This document shows positions 31,379 to 42,219 of a DNA stretch of 64,000 bases, piece after piece. The position numbers were made by a program, and so were the translations under genes. Positions within the stretch are counted from its first letter, which is position 1. Every line of letters begins with the position of its first letter. Source of the stretch: Paraphysomonas bandaiensis (Eukaryota; Chrysophyceae); assembly GCA_965644295.1 (NCBI GenBank), contig CBFFRP010000232.1:1-64000 (forward strand), given 5' to 3'. Below the pieces are notes generated by a model. That model ran no database searches. It worked only from the letters and a program-made list of their open reading frames with translations, and was not told where the DNA came from.

Positions 31379-31777
31379 TGTATTATTAGATTTATAATGC
31401 AACTATGAGTACTGTGAATGTGTTAATAGATATCTCACATATCCTGCCTGTCATGCTGCATGAATAGGATGAACTACTGCACAGTACATCCGATAGTACT
31501 GTACTGGTGTACTGGTGTACTGGTGTACTGGTGTAGTGATGATGTGTAGATATCCATAAGTACATAGGTACGTATTATCTTATCCAATACAGAGTACAGT
31601 GAAGTTGATGAAGAGATGTTTGGATTGATTGGATTGGATGATAACAAAAATACATACACAGTCGTGCTCTCTTAACACACACAGCTGCCTGTGTATATAC
31701 ATCCATCCATATATATATATATGAACTGAGCAGCCATCTCAGTATAGCATACACACATTATCACACTATCTCATACA
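31379..31777. other. Divergent intergenic region with minisatellite
   Basis: About 400 bases between the MRJP-like and ALKBH8 start codons. It holds the 8-base tandem repeat at 31501-31532 and a TA-rich tract near 31712. Confidence 0.6.
31501..31532 (+). repeat. Four tandem 8-base units
   Basis: GTACTGGT repeated four times without error. Confidence 0.95.
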
Positions 31778-34322
31778 ATGAATGGTGATAATAACTTACC
31801 AAATTTTGTAAAACCAAGAAAAACAGCATGTCCAACTCGATATGTTTTCATATCAAACGCAGACACAACGAGTGATACAGTCATACAGGACATCACTGAT
31901 ATATTCCAGTCGTTTGGTGAGTTAGATACATCAACTGGACCAGTATTTGTGAATTATAAAAGAGTATGTATAGATATGATTGTGTATATATAAGCTGATG
32001 ATGTCTGTAGCATGTGTGTTATGTATGCTACAAGGACCCTATGGCAGCACAGCACGCTATACAGCAGTCGATAGATCCTGGAGTGATTGTTAAAGGAAGA
32101 AAGATTAGTGCTAAGTATGCAGATATTGCTCGCCCTGTTACACCACCCCCTGAAGCTGAATGCACTTCCACAACTGACCACGTAGATGTACCAGGTTTGT
32201 ATCTGATCGAGGAAGTTATATCATCAGAAGAAGAAGCATCTTTGATCGCATTATGCGATTCAAATGAAAAAGGAAGGACACTGTGGAGAAATAATATTAG
32301 CAGGCGTGTTCAGGTACGTGTCTGTCTAATGTATGGCTCACTTTCGGAAGGAATATAATTTGTGTGTTTTCAAGCACTTCGGATATGAATTCAACTACCA
32401 GACCCTACTACTAGATAAGCCACGAGACATTCGCCCTGTTCCGGAGGATATAGTTGCTGTGCTAGTTGAACGAGTTCCTCCGCATGTACCTCTGGATGGC
32501 AGCCGAGTGACGCAATGTACAGTCAACGAGTACTATCCAGGACAAGGCATTGCGTCTCACGTTGGTCAGTATCTCGTACAGTATATACCCATTCTGTGAC
32601 TCTATTTACCTCACTGAACAGACACAGAGTCGTGTTTTGGGGAAACGATTCATATCCTATCGCTCGGTGGGGGCGTGGTGATGACTATGGCGCGAGTGGA
32701 GCCTCAGGAGAATGTGCCCAGCTCCCACCCTGATAACGAGACTGTTCCACCTTCTCATCTCCGTCGATCCTTCGCCCCTACGAAGCCAACAGACACTGAA
32801 GAGTCAGGAGAAGTTGTAAAGAAACACGTATATCTACCTCCTCGGAGCTTGTTGGTTCTTTCAGACGAGGCGCGATTCCACTGGGCACACAGCATAGCCC
32901 CAAGGAAGTTTGATAAGGTTTAGTGTTACCGTCAAGACATTATGGGCACTTGGTTTACTTTTCTTGCAGGTGAATGGGGAGTTAATTAAACGATCGAGAA
33001 GGTTAAGTTTCACATTTCGGGAGGTATTTGAGTTCTAGTCGCGAAATAATCTTTCAATTCACACTACACTCGTTGTAGGCTATTGGCCCCAGACCTTCCA
33101 CCCCAGAGGTGGAGAAGGCACCCACTACAGATGGTCCGTCGAATAGTGAAGATGTGGCTCGCCGCCGTCTCAATGAATTCAAATCTGGGGAAGATGTGAA
33201 GGATGGGATATTGAGCTCTAATATAGAACAGGAACATGTGTATAAAGTGTATGATGAAATTGCTCAGCATTGGCATCATACACGAGGAATTAGAAAGGTA
33301 AGAATCGATATAGGTGCCACATACTACCCAGGGGTTCATTATCTATTGCATATTTAGGTGTATTGGCACCGGGTAAAGTCATTCTTAGATGACCTTCCCC
33401 AAGGGTCCCTTGTGGCAGGTGTTACATAAGTAATCGGTTGTAATGCTTTTACAGTGTTAAACAGATGTAGGGTGTGGTGATGGAAAATATTTCGGTGTGA
33501 ACCCTAATATTATAACGATCGGGTGCGATAGATCACCCGTTTTGCTGCAGGTACTGCAGGAAATTTACTGAAGGGATGATTGTAACTTCTGTGTTAGGTG
33601 TCTAGAGAGACACAGAATGATACCTTTTGTTGCGATGCTGTGAAACTCCCTTTTATCAGGTGACTACAAATAACGTTCGTGTTTCGGCGTTGCCTTATTT
33701 GCTAATATTTCAGCGATGCGTTTGATGCTAGTATATGTATTGCTGTGCTGCATCACTTGGCGTCAGAAGGTACGACACTTATAAACATACACATTTCGAA
33801 TGCCAATAATTCTCATGGAACTAGACCGCCGCGTTGCTGTTATTGCAGAAATGATCAGGATTATGAAGCCAGGTGCGGTTTTGTTGGTGTCGGCTATGTT
33901 CGTCTCATGCAACTTTTTGCTACTAAAGGAGGAAGAGCTATGCTACAGGCTTGGGCTATGGAACAGGAAGCAGGTAGCAAAAGAGTGTTCGAGGAGCAAA
34001 ATGTGTTAGTGCCTTGGCGCTTGCAGAGCAAATTTTCTCGCACTACGGATAAGGATGGTGAGTTTTTATGTACATGTATGCTTTTCCTAGTATATACTGA
34101 CTGTAAATATGTCATCAGACACTGGCCCTGTTGTCTTTCAGCGCTTTTGTCACGTGTACTGTGAGGGCGAACTTGAGCATTTGGCATCAAAGTAAGGAAG
34201 CTGTACGCACTGTCATACGTCGTGTATTTATTATTTAACGTAGGGTCGAGGGGTGTCGCGTTATAGAGTCAGGTTATGATCGCTCTAATTGGTATATCGT
34301 ATTCGAGAAGGAGTGTATATGA
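31778..34322 (+). CDS. ALKBH8: ALKBH8: tRNA wobble-uridine oxygenase/methyltransferase
   Basis: Modifies wobble uridines of tRNA: the methyltransferase forms mcm5U and the AlkB domain hydroxylates it (known for the family). At least nine exons with short introns join in frame. The order is an N-terminal RRM (TRYVFISNADTT… with VCYVCYKDPMAAQHAI), then the Fe(II)/2-oxoglutarate dioxygenase (HFGYEFNY; GIASHVDTESCFG giving H-x-D; WAHSIAPRKFD giving the distal His; RSRRLSFTFRE giving the 2OG Arg), then a Trm9-like methyltransferase (DVGCGDGKYFGVNP motif I, LHHLASE). The H-x-D motif is split by an intron. The last exon ends NWYIVFEKECI. All key residues are present, so it should be active. Some exon borders in the methyltransferase part are provisional. 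Confidence 0.9.
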
Positions 34323-35027
34323 GGCCGTACTGTTATCTAATAATTCTGTATGATTCATAAACTAGCAGTGCGCTGAAACGTCGAGTGTATAACACTACTA
34401 TAAGCCTGTATGTATAGTCAGTAACGGTGTTACAGCAAAAGGAATAACTTTAAAGAAACTGGTATATGAGTGCAAAATGCTTGCAAGTGAAGAGTCTATT
34501 GCAATAGCAGTAATCTGTTATCTGTTTGAATGTTTGAATACGAATGCTTCCTTACAGTGCTAAAAAATTCGCATAGTTATACACAATAAGAAACTGGATA
34601 GCTACTAGTGTCTTCTGAGTAGCCTATAATGTGCTGCTTCGTATTGTCCGAATCGCAATGTTGTGTTGTGCTGTATGACATATCATATTGCGTAATTGTA
34701 ATGTACAAGAACTCATTGTACGATAGTGTGAATTTAGTAACCAATACATGCGGAGTTGATATGAGTATGGCTATAGCTGCCAATTATAACGCGGGTGTTT
34801 AGTGTTTAGCTTCGTTGGCGAAGTATAGTCTATACGTCTATGTCCCATATTTTAGTTGTTTGGCGTATGGTTTGAAATTTTCGTGAGAGTCATTCCGTAA
34901 AAAATTATTACAATTTTCAACAATAATGAATAAATTTGACCGATAGCAACTTGGAAAGTTTACGTATAGTATCTAGTAATTCCTGAGGAGAAAAAGAAAT
35001 GGAACTCGGCATATAAACACAAGGGAC
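34323..35027. other. Intergenic between convergent genes, nothing recognised
   Basis: About 700 AT-rich bases between the ends of ALKBH8 and DRC3. No coding or repeat signal seen. Confidence 0.5.
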
Positions 35028-36617
35028 TTAAAAAACAGACGGCTCATCATCGTAACCATCATCTTCGTCCAATGCAAGGAGTTTGTTTAAAGAACCGGAA
35101 CTCGCCTTTGAAAAGTCGTGAATTTGTAAAATACGATCCCGATTGCGATTCTTCTCAGTGGTATTATAAGTTGACACAAGCTCCTGATATCTTCTGGTCT
35201 CGGTGGCGCGCGCCTCGTCTTCTCTTTTCAGAATTTTTCCAATATGCATATCATGAGACCCTGAGAGCGTCCCCATACTAGCGTCCTTGTCAACGACAAG
35301 AGCCATTGCTTCATCATCAAGATAATCCTCTGCAAGCTCTTCCTTCGTTAGACGATCTATCAAGTCCGTCGCTACAGCCCTCAAACTGTTCGAGAACTTA
35401 TCTTCCAGCTCTTCAACAGCCCTGAAGAACAGTTGCTGCGATTCCAAGCACTGATTTTTGAGATCATTCATCCTGTTGTCAAATTCGTCTACAAGTGCTT
35501 CAAATTTCTCCACTTGTCGAATCTCAATGTTCATCAGCTCGTCGACTACTCGATCAAGCTCAGCTTGAAGGTGTTTGATTACTTCCTGCTTGTCCCCTTC
35601 AGTCTTATGAAGATTGGCTATAGCTTGCTTCTTGGACTTGTTAAAATTCTCTATTAGTTGAATGCTCTCCGTATCATTCTTCTTGCGAACACCATCCACA
35701 ACAGACTCGAAGTCGCGAATCTCTTTTTTCTTTTTCTCGAATTTCTCCATTGCACTACGAATATATTCATCAGAAAGCGCCTTAAAAGACGTACGAAATG
35801 ATTCCACAAGTTCTTTGGCACCGGGTAGATGTTTGAGTTTCTCTAAATCAGGATCGTCCATAAACATATCGTCAAACAACACATGCGCAAATACGATTCC
35901 AGCCTCGTCGAGTTGTTTGAGAAAATCTGACATGGTCTTGTCCCGCGACATCTTTTCAGCCACGACAGATTCCTTTTCTTCAACGTCTAGCAGATCATCG
36001 TGGTATTGTTCTTTCGCATTACTGATATCAGCGCTGTCCACGAGAGCGTAATCCAAATACTTCAGAGCATCCACATAAGCTAGGACAATCATCTTATACT
36101 CAGATTCATCACATATAGGATTCCCGGACAGTGTAAGCATGCGAAGGCTTCTCAGCTGGCGTAATCTCATAACTTGATCCAAAGAATCAATCTTATTGTT
36201 GCCGAGAGAAAGGCATTGCAGTGACGTACACTGCTCCAAACCCTCGATTACAGAAACCTTATTACTGTACAGAGACAAGTCTTCAAGATGCTTCAATGTT
36301 TTCAATCCTTGAATCTTCTGAATATTATTGAAAGATAAATCCAGCCAACGCAAATTAACAAGGTGTTCGATGTTGACGATTTCCTTAATTTGGTTGTTGT
36401 CTAAACACAGTTTTACTAAACTTTGAAGACCGACCAAATTTTCAATCTTTCCAATATTTCGAAATGATAAAACTAATGATGATGCTATTGGGCACATATC
36501 TACCAGTGTCAAGTCACCATGTCGTTCTCCTGATTCAGTTTTCTTTACTGTAATCCCTTCCACCAATAGTTTATCATCAATAACTTGGGTTTCAGTCTTC
36601 TTGCTACTAGATTTCAT
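35028..36617 (-). CDS. DRC3: Dynein regulatory complex subunit 3 (LRRC48)
   Basis: A component of the nexin-dynein regulatory complex that links axonemal doublets and controls dynein in motile cilia. Single exon, 529 residues. Residues about 45-170 hold five or six SDS22-type leucine-rich repeats (LVLSFRNIGKIENL, LCLDNNQIKEI, LDLSFNNIQKI, LSLYSNKVSVI, LSLGNNKIDSL), followed by an LRR cap (MLTLSGNPICDESEYK…YVDALKYLDYALV). The rest is mainly coiled coil, ending in an acidic tail (DEDDGYDDEPSVF). Length and layout match DRC3 from other ciliates and flagellates. Its presence argues that the organism builds a motile cilium. Confidence 0.92.
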   Translation of the reverse strand: MKSSSKKTETQVIDDKLLVEGITVKKTESGERHGDLTLVDMCPIASSLVLSFRNIGKIENLVGLQSLVKLCLDNNQIKEIVNIEHLVNLRWLDLSFNNIQKIQGLKTLKHLEDLSLYSNKVSVIEGLEQCTSLQCLSLGNNKIDSLDQVMRLRQLRSLRMLTLSGNPICDESEYKMIVLAYVDALKYLDYALVDSADISNAKEQYHDDLLDVEEKESVVAEKMSRDKTMSDFLKQLDEAGIVFAHVLFDDMFMDDPDLEKLKHLPGAKELVESFRTSFKALSDEYIRSAMEKFEKKKKEIRDFESVVDGVRKKNDTESIQLIENFNKSKKQAIANLHKTEGDKQEVIKHLQAELDRVVDELMNIEIRQVEKFEALVDEFDNRMNDLKNQCLESQQLFFRAVEELEDKFSNSLRAVATDLIDRLTKEELAEDYLDDEAMALVVDKDASMGTLSGSHDMHIGKILKREDEARATETRRYQELVSTYNTTEKNRNRDRILQIHDFSKASSGSLNKLLALDEDDGYDDEPSVF

Positions 36618-37393
36618 ACTTCTATCTCAAGAGCCCTTAAGAAGGATATTCCCACATAAACGATTGCCTTTACGGCAATATGTAAAGGTATATTCTATAT
36701 ATTGTTGCAATGAATGTATTGGTGATGCATGCATTGTACAGCCCTCCATATTGTGACAGTTACGTCTACAAGCTCTCGTACGTACATACAGCAGTATATA
36801 CAGTGTACTCATGCATCAGTACTACTCGTACTGCTATATACTGCTTTTATATGATAATTTCGAGAAAAATGGATGTTTCTATCGAAGGGTGGGAGAAAAA
36901 ACTCGAGAAGTGATATAATGTATATAAAAGTCCACTTAACCTGCATATACTGGTGCTGTATGGTATATGGCTGCATATCCTCATATGCATCTATATGTGT
37001 ATTTTTGTTCAAAGATGCCTCTAATATTGAGACAACAATTATCCGTATTCCAGCTGTTGTTGTATGTAGGTAATTTAGAGTATATTTGCTTCAATTTATT
37101 TCCGAATAATAAGATGCATACGCGTAGTATGTATATCTATATAGATCCACCTCCTACACACTGTTCCATATCTTACTGACCATAAGTGTTAACAATATTA
37201 TTAAGTGTTACATTAATTATTATCTAATCTATTAACTGATATTATTGCATTAATGCAATGTAAGCCTATGCATATCACCAACACATGAGTGTATAACACT
37301 CTACAAGTGTTGAATGAGTCACATCTATTCATCATACTATTCATAGTCTTAATAATGCATATATCATTGCAATAGTATCAGTTAATACATCAT
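36618..37393. other. Divergent intergenic region DRC3 / NRAMP with dispersed repeat
   Basis: Holds copy 2 of the 117-base repeat (37001-37117) and AT-rich sequence; no coding region. Confidence 0.6.
37001..37117 (+). repeat. 117-base dispersed repeat, copy 2
   Basis: Pairs base for base with 28661-28777 in the same orientation; about 89% identical, no gaps. Confidence 0.85.
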
Positions 37394-39624
37394 ATGACTT
37401 CACATATCTCACAAGTGGATACTCCACATAATGCCGATGGAAACGAGTGTGGTTCCTCTGATGATATGTCTGAGATATGGTCTTGGAAGCTATTTTTTAA
37501 GTACAGTGGATCTGGTTTTCTGATTGCAATTGCTTATCTGGATCCCGGGAATCTAGAAGCTGACTTACAGGTTAGAAGGGTTACTACTGTACTCATATAG
37601 TGAATTGAATACGTAATTTACATTAAGGCTGGATCATATTCGAAGTATAAACTCCTGTGGGTGCTACTTTATTCCCTCGTCATAGGATTGATCCTTCAAA
37701 ATATGGCAGTTCGTATTGGTGTTGTGACTGGAAAACATCTAGCTCAAGTTTGTCGGTATATTATAAAAACGTAATAGGCGGTGTTGATAATTGTGCTTAT
37801 GAATAGAGAAGAGTATAGTCCTATCATGGCAAAAGCACTCTGGATGTGTGCCGAACTCTCTATAGTTGCATGTGATGTACAGGCTGTAATAACTTCTGCA
37901 ATCGCCCTTCGAATTCTCTTTGGTTGGGATTTGTGGGTGGGATGTATAGTAACTGCCATTGACGCGTTTACTTTCCTTATGCTCGATGCACTTGGAGTGC
38001 GGTCACTGGAAACGTTTTTTGTGCTACTTGTAGCTATGATGGCGGTTTGCTTTTTCTGGAACTTCAGTGTCAATCCACCATCACCGGAAGGTAATGTTTT
38101 CTATACGTTGTGAGATCAAGCGAGCATACATTATGATCGATGTGTGCTGTATCTGTTGTCAGGTATACTCTTCGGTATGTTTATACCCACTGTGAATGCG
38201 CAATCGGTAAAGCCTGCTGTTGGTATTATTGGATCATTGATACTCCCCCAGAACTACTTCTTACACAGGTATAAGATTTGTTCTATGTATCATTCTTTCT
38301 TATATGTCTACTGGTGCTCTTAGTGCACTTGTTCTGGAGCGCCCTATTAATCGGTCGAGCTCAAACGAGATTCGTGCGGCCAATAAGTATATGACCGCAG
38401 ATACAGTACTGGCTCTACTTGTGGCATTTTTAATTAATACGACTGTAGTAAGTTGTTTTGCGGAATTATTTTTCGACACGGAATGCCAAAATCACGCTTG
38501 TGTGGTCAACCGGAGTGATGACGAAGCAGACATCGCAAATATGCGAGTTTGCCATCATGATCACGAGGTGCATCATCTCCTCAGGACTTTATATCTATTC
38601 AGCTCACAATTGGCACAACTTTGTGTAGGAAGGTGTCTGCGAGAGTATTGGGTTGAGTGGAGCAGGGTCTGCACTCTCAGGAGCACTTGGAGGGACAGCA
38701 TCTCTTATTTGGGCGCTTGGTCTTCTTGCGTCTGGACAATCGTCCACAATGACGATAACTTATGCAGGACAATTCATCATGGAAGGCTTCGCAGAGGTAG
38801 TGTAAATAGGAATCGTGTCGTGGTACCATGCTGTTTTATAAGATGATGCCTGGTATAATGCCTGTATGTATTCAGCTGAAGATTCCTTTGTACTGGCGAG
38901 TACTCTTTTGTAGACTCACAGCGCTAATACCAGCCCTCATGGCCGCATTAGCACACGCTACTTACCCAGAATCTATGGATGATGTCACTCAATGGTGTGC
39001 AAATATATATACATGGCCCCTGTATTCAATCACGTATTTAACTTTATGTACTAACTTCTTAGGGGTAACATAATTGCATCTCTCTGTGTGCCGTTTTCAA
39101 TCCTTCCTATGCTAAGATTTTGTAACTCTTCTAGAGTCATGGGGGTGTGTATGATTGCATCTGATAAACTACAGGATTTATATTAAATGATAGGAACATA
39201 CAATGCATTTTAACTCGGCCGTCTGCATGTGGATAGTCACCATCTGCCTTATATTAACCAACTTTTATCTCCTTTGGAGCTATGGCTTGAGCATATCGTA
39301 AGGTTAAAGTATTATGTGAAAGGTGTGGTTGATATTTATGTTGGTAGGTCTGTTTCAATTGAGGTGACTACTCCGATACTATGTATAGTTACCATTGGGT
39401 ATGCGTACCTGTCTTACAAAGTTGTTGACGTCGAAGTGAATGACTTCGTCGCTGGATTGATTCGAAAGCATGCTCTTCAAGGAGGAGTATGGAAAACAGA
39501 GTGGATGAAAAACCCGCCCTGCTTGTTGCCTGGTGATGACTATACGACCACGGAAGAGTCGAGTGATATTGATCCGATTGATGTATCATGTCATGGGGTG
39601 GAATTAGGTGTTACTACGATTTAG
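37394..39624 (+). CDS. NRAMP-family divalent metal transporter, variant metal site
   Basis: Proton-coupled metal transporter family. Ten exons (37394-37570, 37628-37755, 37807-38090, 38163-38268, 38324-38567, 38629-38796, 38876-38994, 39063-39144, 39194-39297, 39348-39624) join in frame to 562 residues. TM1 has the conserved metal-binding DPGN ([10 protein letters not shown]). In TM6, where most members read A-x-x-M-P-H-N, this one reads SLILPQN, followed by the usual LHSALV. A further block [18 protein letters not shown] matches the family. The TM7-8 loop is rich in Cys and His (CHHDHE). The cytosolic tail is acidic and Thr/Ser-rich. The loss of the conserved Ala and Met suggests a substrate other than Mn/Fe; this is inference. 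Confidence 0.9.
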
Positions 39625-40692
39625 AATTTGTCACTTTTGGTATAATCCTGCACATGAGTAGTGCAGATTACATTTGCTTCTGTGGAGTGAAAGTGTATTT
39701 CTCACAAGTATGTAGACCTGTTTCCTTAAGATTGCGAGAATAATAAGAAATTTATTTACAATACGTGATGTTATTGATTGCGTCTCGTAGGGGTTAGTTG
39801 TAGGGTATATCGGTATATCTAACATTGCATATATATATTAGGTAACCTAATAATAGATTATCCTCTAGTTGTACTATATGTCGGTAATATATACAAGGTT
39901 GCACCTTGGTGCTTGCGGTGACGCACGAGCAGCTTTGGTAGCGATATATAGTAGGACGTCAGATTAAAGTACTAGTTAGTTAAATTGTTTTGCTACTTTA
40001 GTTTTGGCTCTTCCACGCCTATTGCTATTAATCAGATATTCACTACTAATAATTTTATATATGTGCTCTTGAATTCTAAAGCATAGCACAATTTTGTTGT
40101 GCATTTAATGACATCGCGTAGTATGTTTGTATGACTTCAGGGTATTGCACATTGCACGCTTATAATTTCCCTCCCCGTTTTTATTATGCAATCCAATCAA
40201 AAAATATTTGTATGAGTTTATCTGTTTAAATTACTTTACTTTACCAAATATATCACTTCTTCAGCATGATTAATACAGCATTTGGTGAACTGGTGGAGGT
40301 GTGAAGGCACGAGAGCTTCAGACGTAACACGCGTAATTCAGAAAGAGAGAGTATATTAGAATGTGCATTATGTACTGTTAACCGAGTTTCCTCTACAGGC
40401 TACAGAGGATGTACTATACTGTCTGTCGTCAACACTTATCTTGATCATTCAATATTGGTAATAAGAGTAAGACTAACGATAAAGCTTGTTCGGTTTGCAT
40501 TATGGCTAAAAATCTACTGTTGCTTGCACTTAGTTGGATGAAAACAAACACGCTCAAGAGAGTCAACATTAAGTCCTTATATTCATACAAGCATCAGATT
40601 TGACGCTAAAAATCAACTCTGATGAACCTGTAATCGTAGTATTCGAAACGCCTCACTATTCCAAACACATTGCATTCCTCCTCGTTGCACAT
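39625..40692. other. Intergenic with LINE tail
   Basis: About 1.1 kb between the NRAMP gene and the J-protein gene. Apart from the LINE 3' tail at 39899-40040 I see only AT-rich unique sequence. Confidence 0.55.
39899..40040 (+). mobile_element. 3'-tail fragment of a LINE family (copy B)
   Basis: Contains TTGCACCTTGGTGCTTGCGG, then GACGCACGAGCAGCTTTGGT, ACTAGTTAGTTAAATTG and an end near TTAATCAGATATTC, matching copy A (15094-15236) and the tail of the LINE at 59594-60590. Only the 3' part is present, as expected from 5' truncation. Confidence 0.75.
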
Positions 40693-41569
40693 CTAGTGCG
40701 CGGCTTTCTGGACCATTTCCTTACCATTCTTCTTGGGTAAAATAGATTCGACTCTTGCAAGAATATGGGCATTGCGGATATGCGGCTGACTGAAATAACA
40801 GTACCAGGCAAAAACCGCTCCAGTCAAAAATACGTACGGTGCTCCATGGGAGAATAACTTGCGAAATGTCCACACAGGGCGAACACGAGACATCTATCAC
40901 AAAGAATATGTAAGTTCAGGAGGGGGAAAATATTGGAAGCACATCAACAGACATTAGGCAAGTTATGGATACCTTTTTCTCTTCCAATGGAACCTTCTTC
41001 CAGCGCTCCGTCTTGTATTTAGGGAGATTCTCAGACCAAGTACTGCTCGCTTTCATGAGCACATTCTCCTCAAAGTTCTTTCTCTGCAGTGAATGAGTTG
41101 CCATGCTTTCAGAACTATAAATGCTTGCGGCAGCAGTGCCTGAAGAAATAGCTGTAAAGAGTGCTTTACCATGTAATGTTAGGGGCACCTGGTACAATAT
41201 CGGGACTGGAAGATGTCTTCTTCGTTTTACGTCCAATATGTTTGTCATACTCAGCTTTCAATTCTGGTGTAGACAATATTTTATAAGCATCTTGTACTTC
41301 TCTGAATTTATCAGTTGATTTCTGTGATTGTCCGGCAATATCAGGATGATAACGCAACACTATTGCAACAATTATATATATAAATATATAGTAAATGACG
41401 TTACTCACCAGCACTGCGATGTGCAATTTTTAATTCACTTAAAGTTGCATCAGGTGAAACATCAAGAATTTTATAGTAATCTGTATATGTATATAAACCA
41501 TAAGAGATGATGGAGAGATAGAGAGATATGATCATATGACACACCTTTCTTAAAGTCAAACTCGCCCAT
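40693..41569 (-). CDS. J-domain protein with C-terminal membrane segment
   Basis: Hsp70 co-chaperone type. At least five exons: the start MGEF at 41569, a J domain (DYYKILDVSPDAT…ELKIAHRSAVLRYHPDIAG…FREVQDAYKILSTPELKAEYDKHIG) with the essential HPD, a linker, a Lys/Glu/Trp-rich middle and a final exon (40693-40893). The final exon begins MSRVRPVWTFRK and contains a hydrophobic span, YVFLTGAVFAWYCYF. The HPD motif follows an intron that splits the Val codon before LRYHPD. The membrane segment suggests it tethers an Hsp70 to an organelle membrane, possibly mitochondrial; the subfamily is not clear. Exon joins are my reading of GT-AG sites. Confidence 0.8.
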
Positions 41570-42219
41570 TATTACTCAAAGAAATGATTGTTACAATTGA
41601 TTCTATATGTTAGTTCCTGGGAAGAACTTTATGAAGCTTTATATGATGGAAATGAAATGATTGATTGAGATGTTTGGTGTGTTTGGTTACTATAGAAATG
41701 TATGTGTGTGTGTATGTATGTATGTGTATGCATGCATGGGATGTGTGTGTATGTATGTATATGTATGCATGAGGCTCTGGGATGCATACATACACTCTCG
41801 TGCTGTACATGTCTGTCAACATACAACATACTGCTGCTGTACATACCAACTGAACCACTGGTCGGCACAGGTATACAATACAGAATACTGCGTAGGGAGT
41901 CCTTTTGTACTCTACCATATCTCGCTCACAGATACACATATACAGCCGTATTCTATCTGTATTTCCTCCTCATGTCATATGTATATACGTGCCTATGTAC
42001 ATATATGTATATATAGATGTGTGGATGTTAGCTTCATTGTTTCATATTAACGAGAACCATATCATAGAATTCATAATATAGAACACACTACAGTGATTGT
42101 GATGACAATTGCTGTATATTATCATATTCAGTGAGTTAAGAATGTTCTTATAGCACCCGGTATTACTGTTCATAACTGTGTGATATCAGCAATAGAGTGT
42201 TAGTCAAACCCCCTTATTC
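41570..42219. other. Divergent intergenic region with GT/GTAT microsatellite
   Basis: Holds a (GT)n/(GTAT)n tract at about 41700-41770 and TA-rich sequence near 42000; presumably the promoters of the J-protein and helicase genes. No coding region supported. Confidence 0.55.

Noticed and set aside
39121-39240. Frameshift in the NRAMP gene.
   Set aside because: Using the acceptor at 39193 (GATAG) instead of the earlier CAG restores the frame and the family sequence; total coding length is divisible by three.
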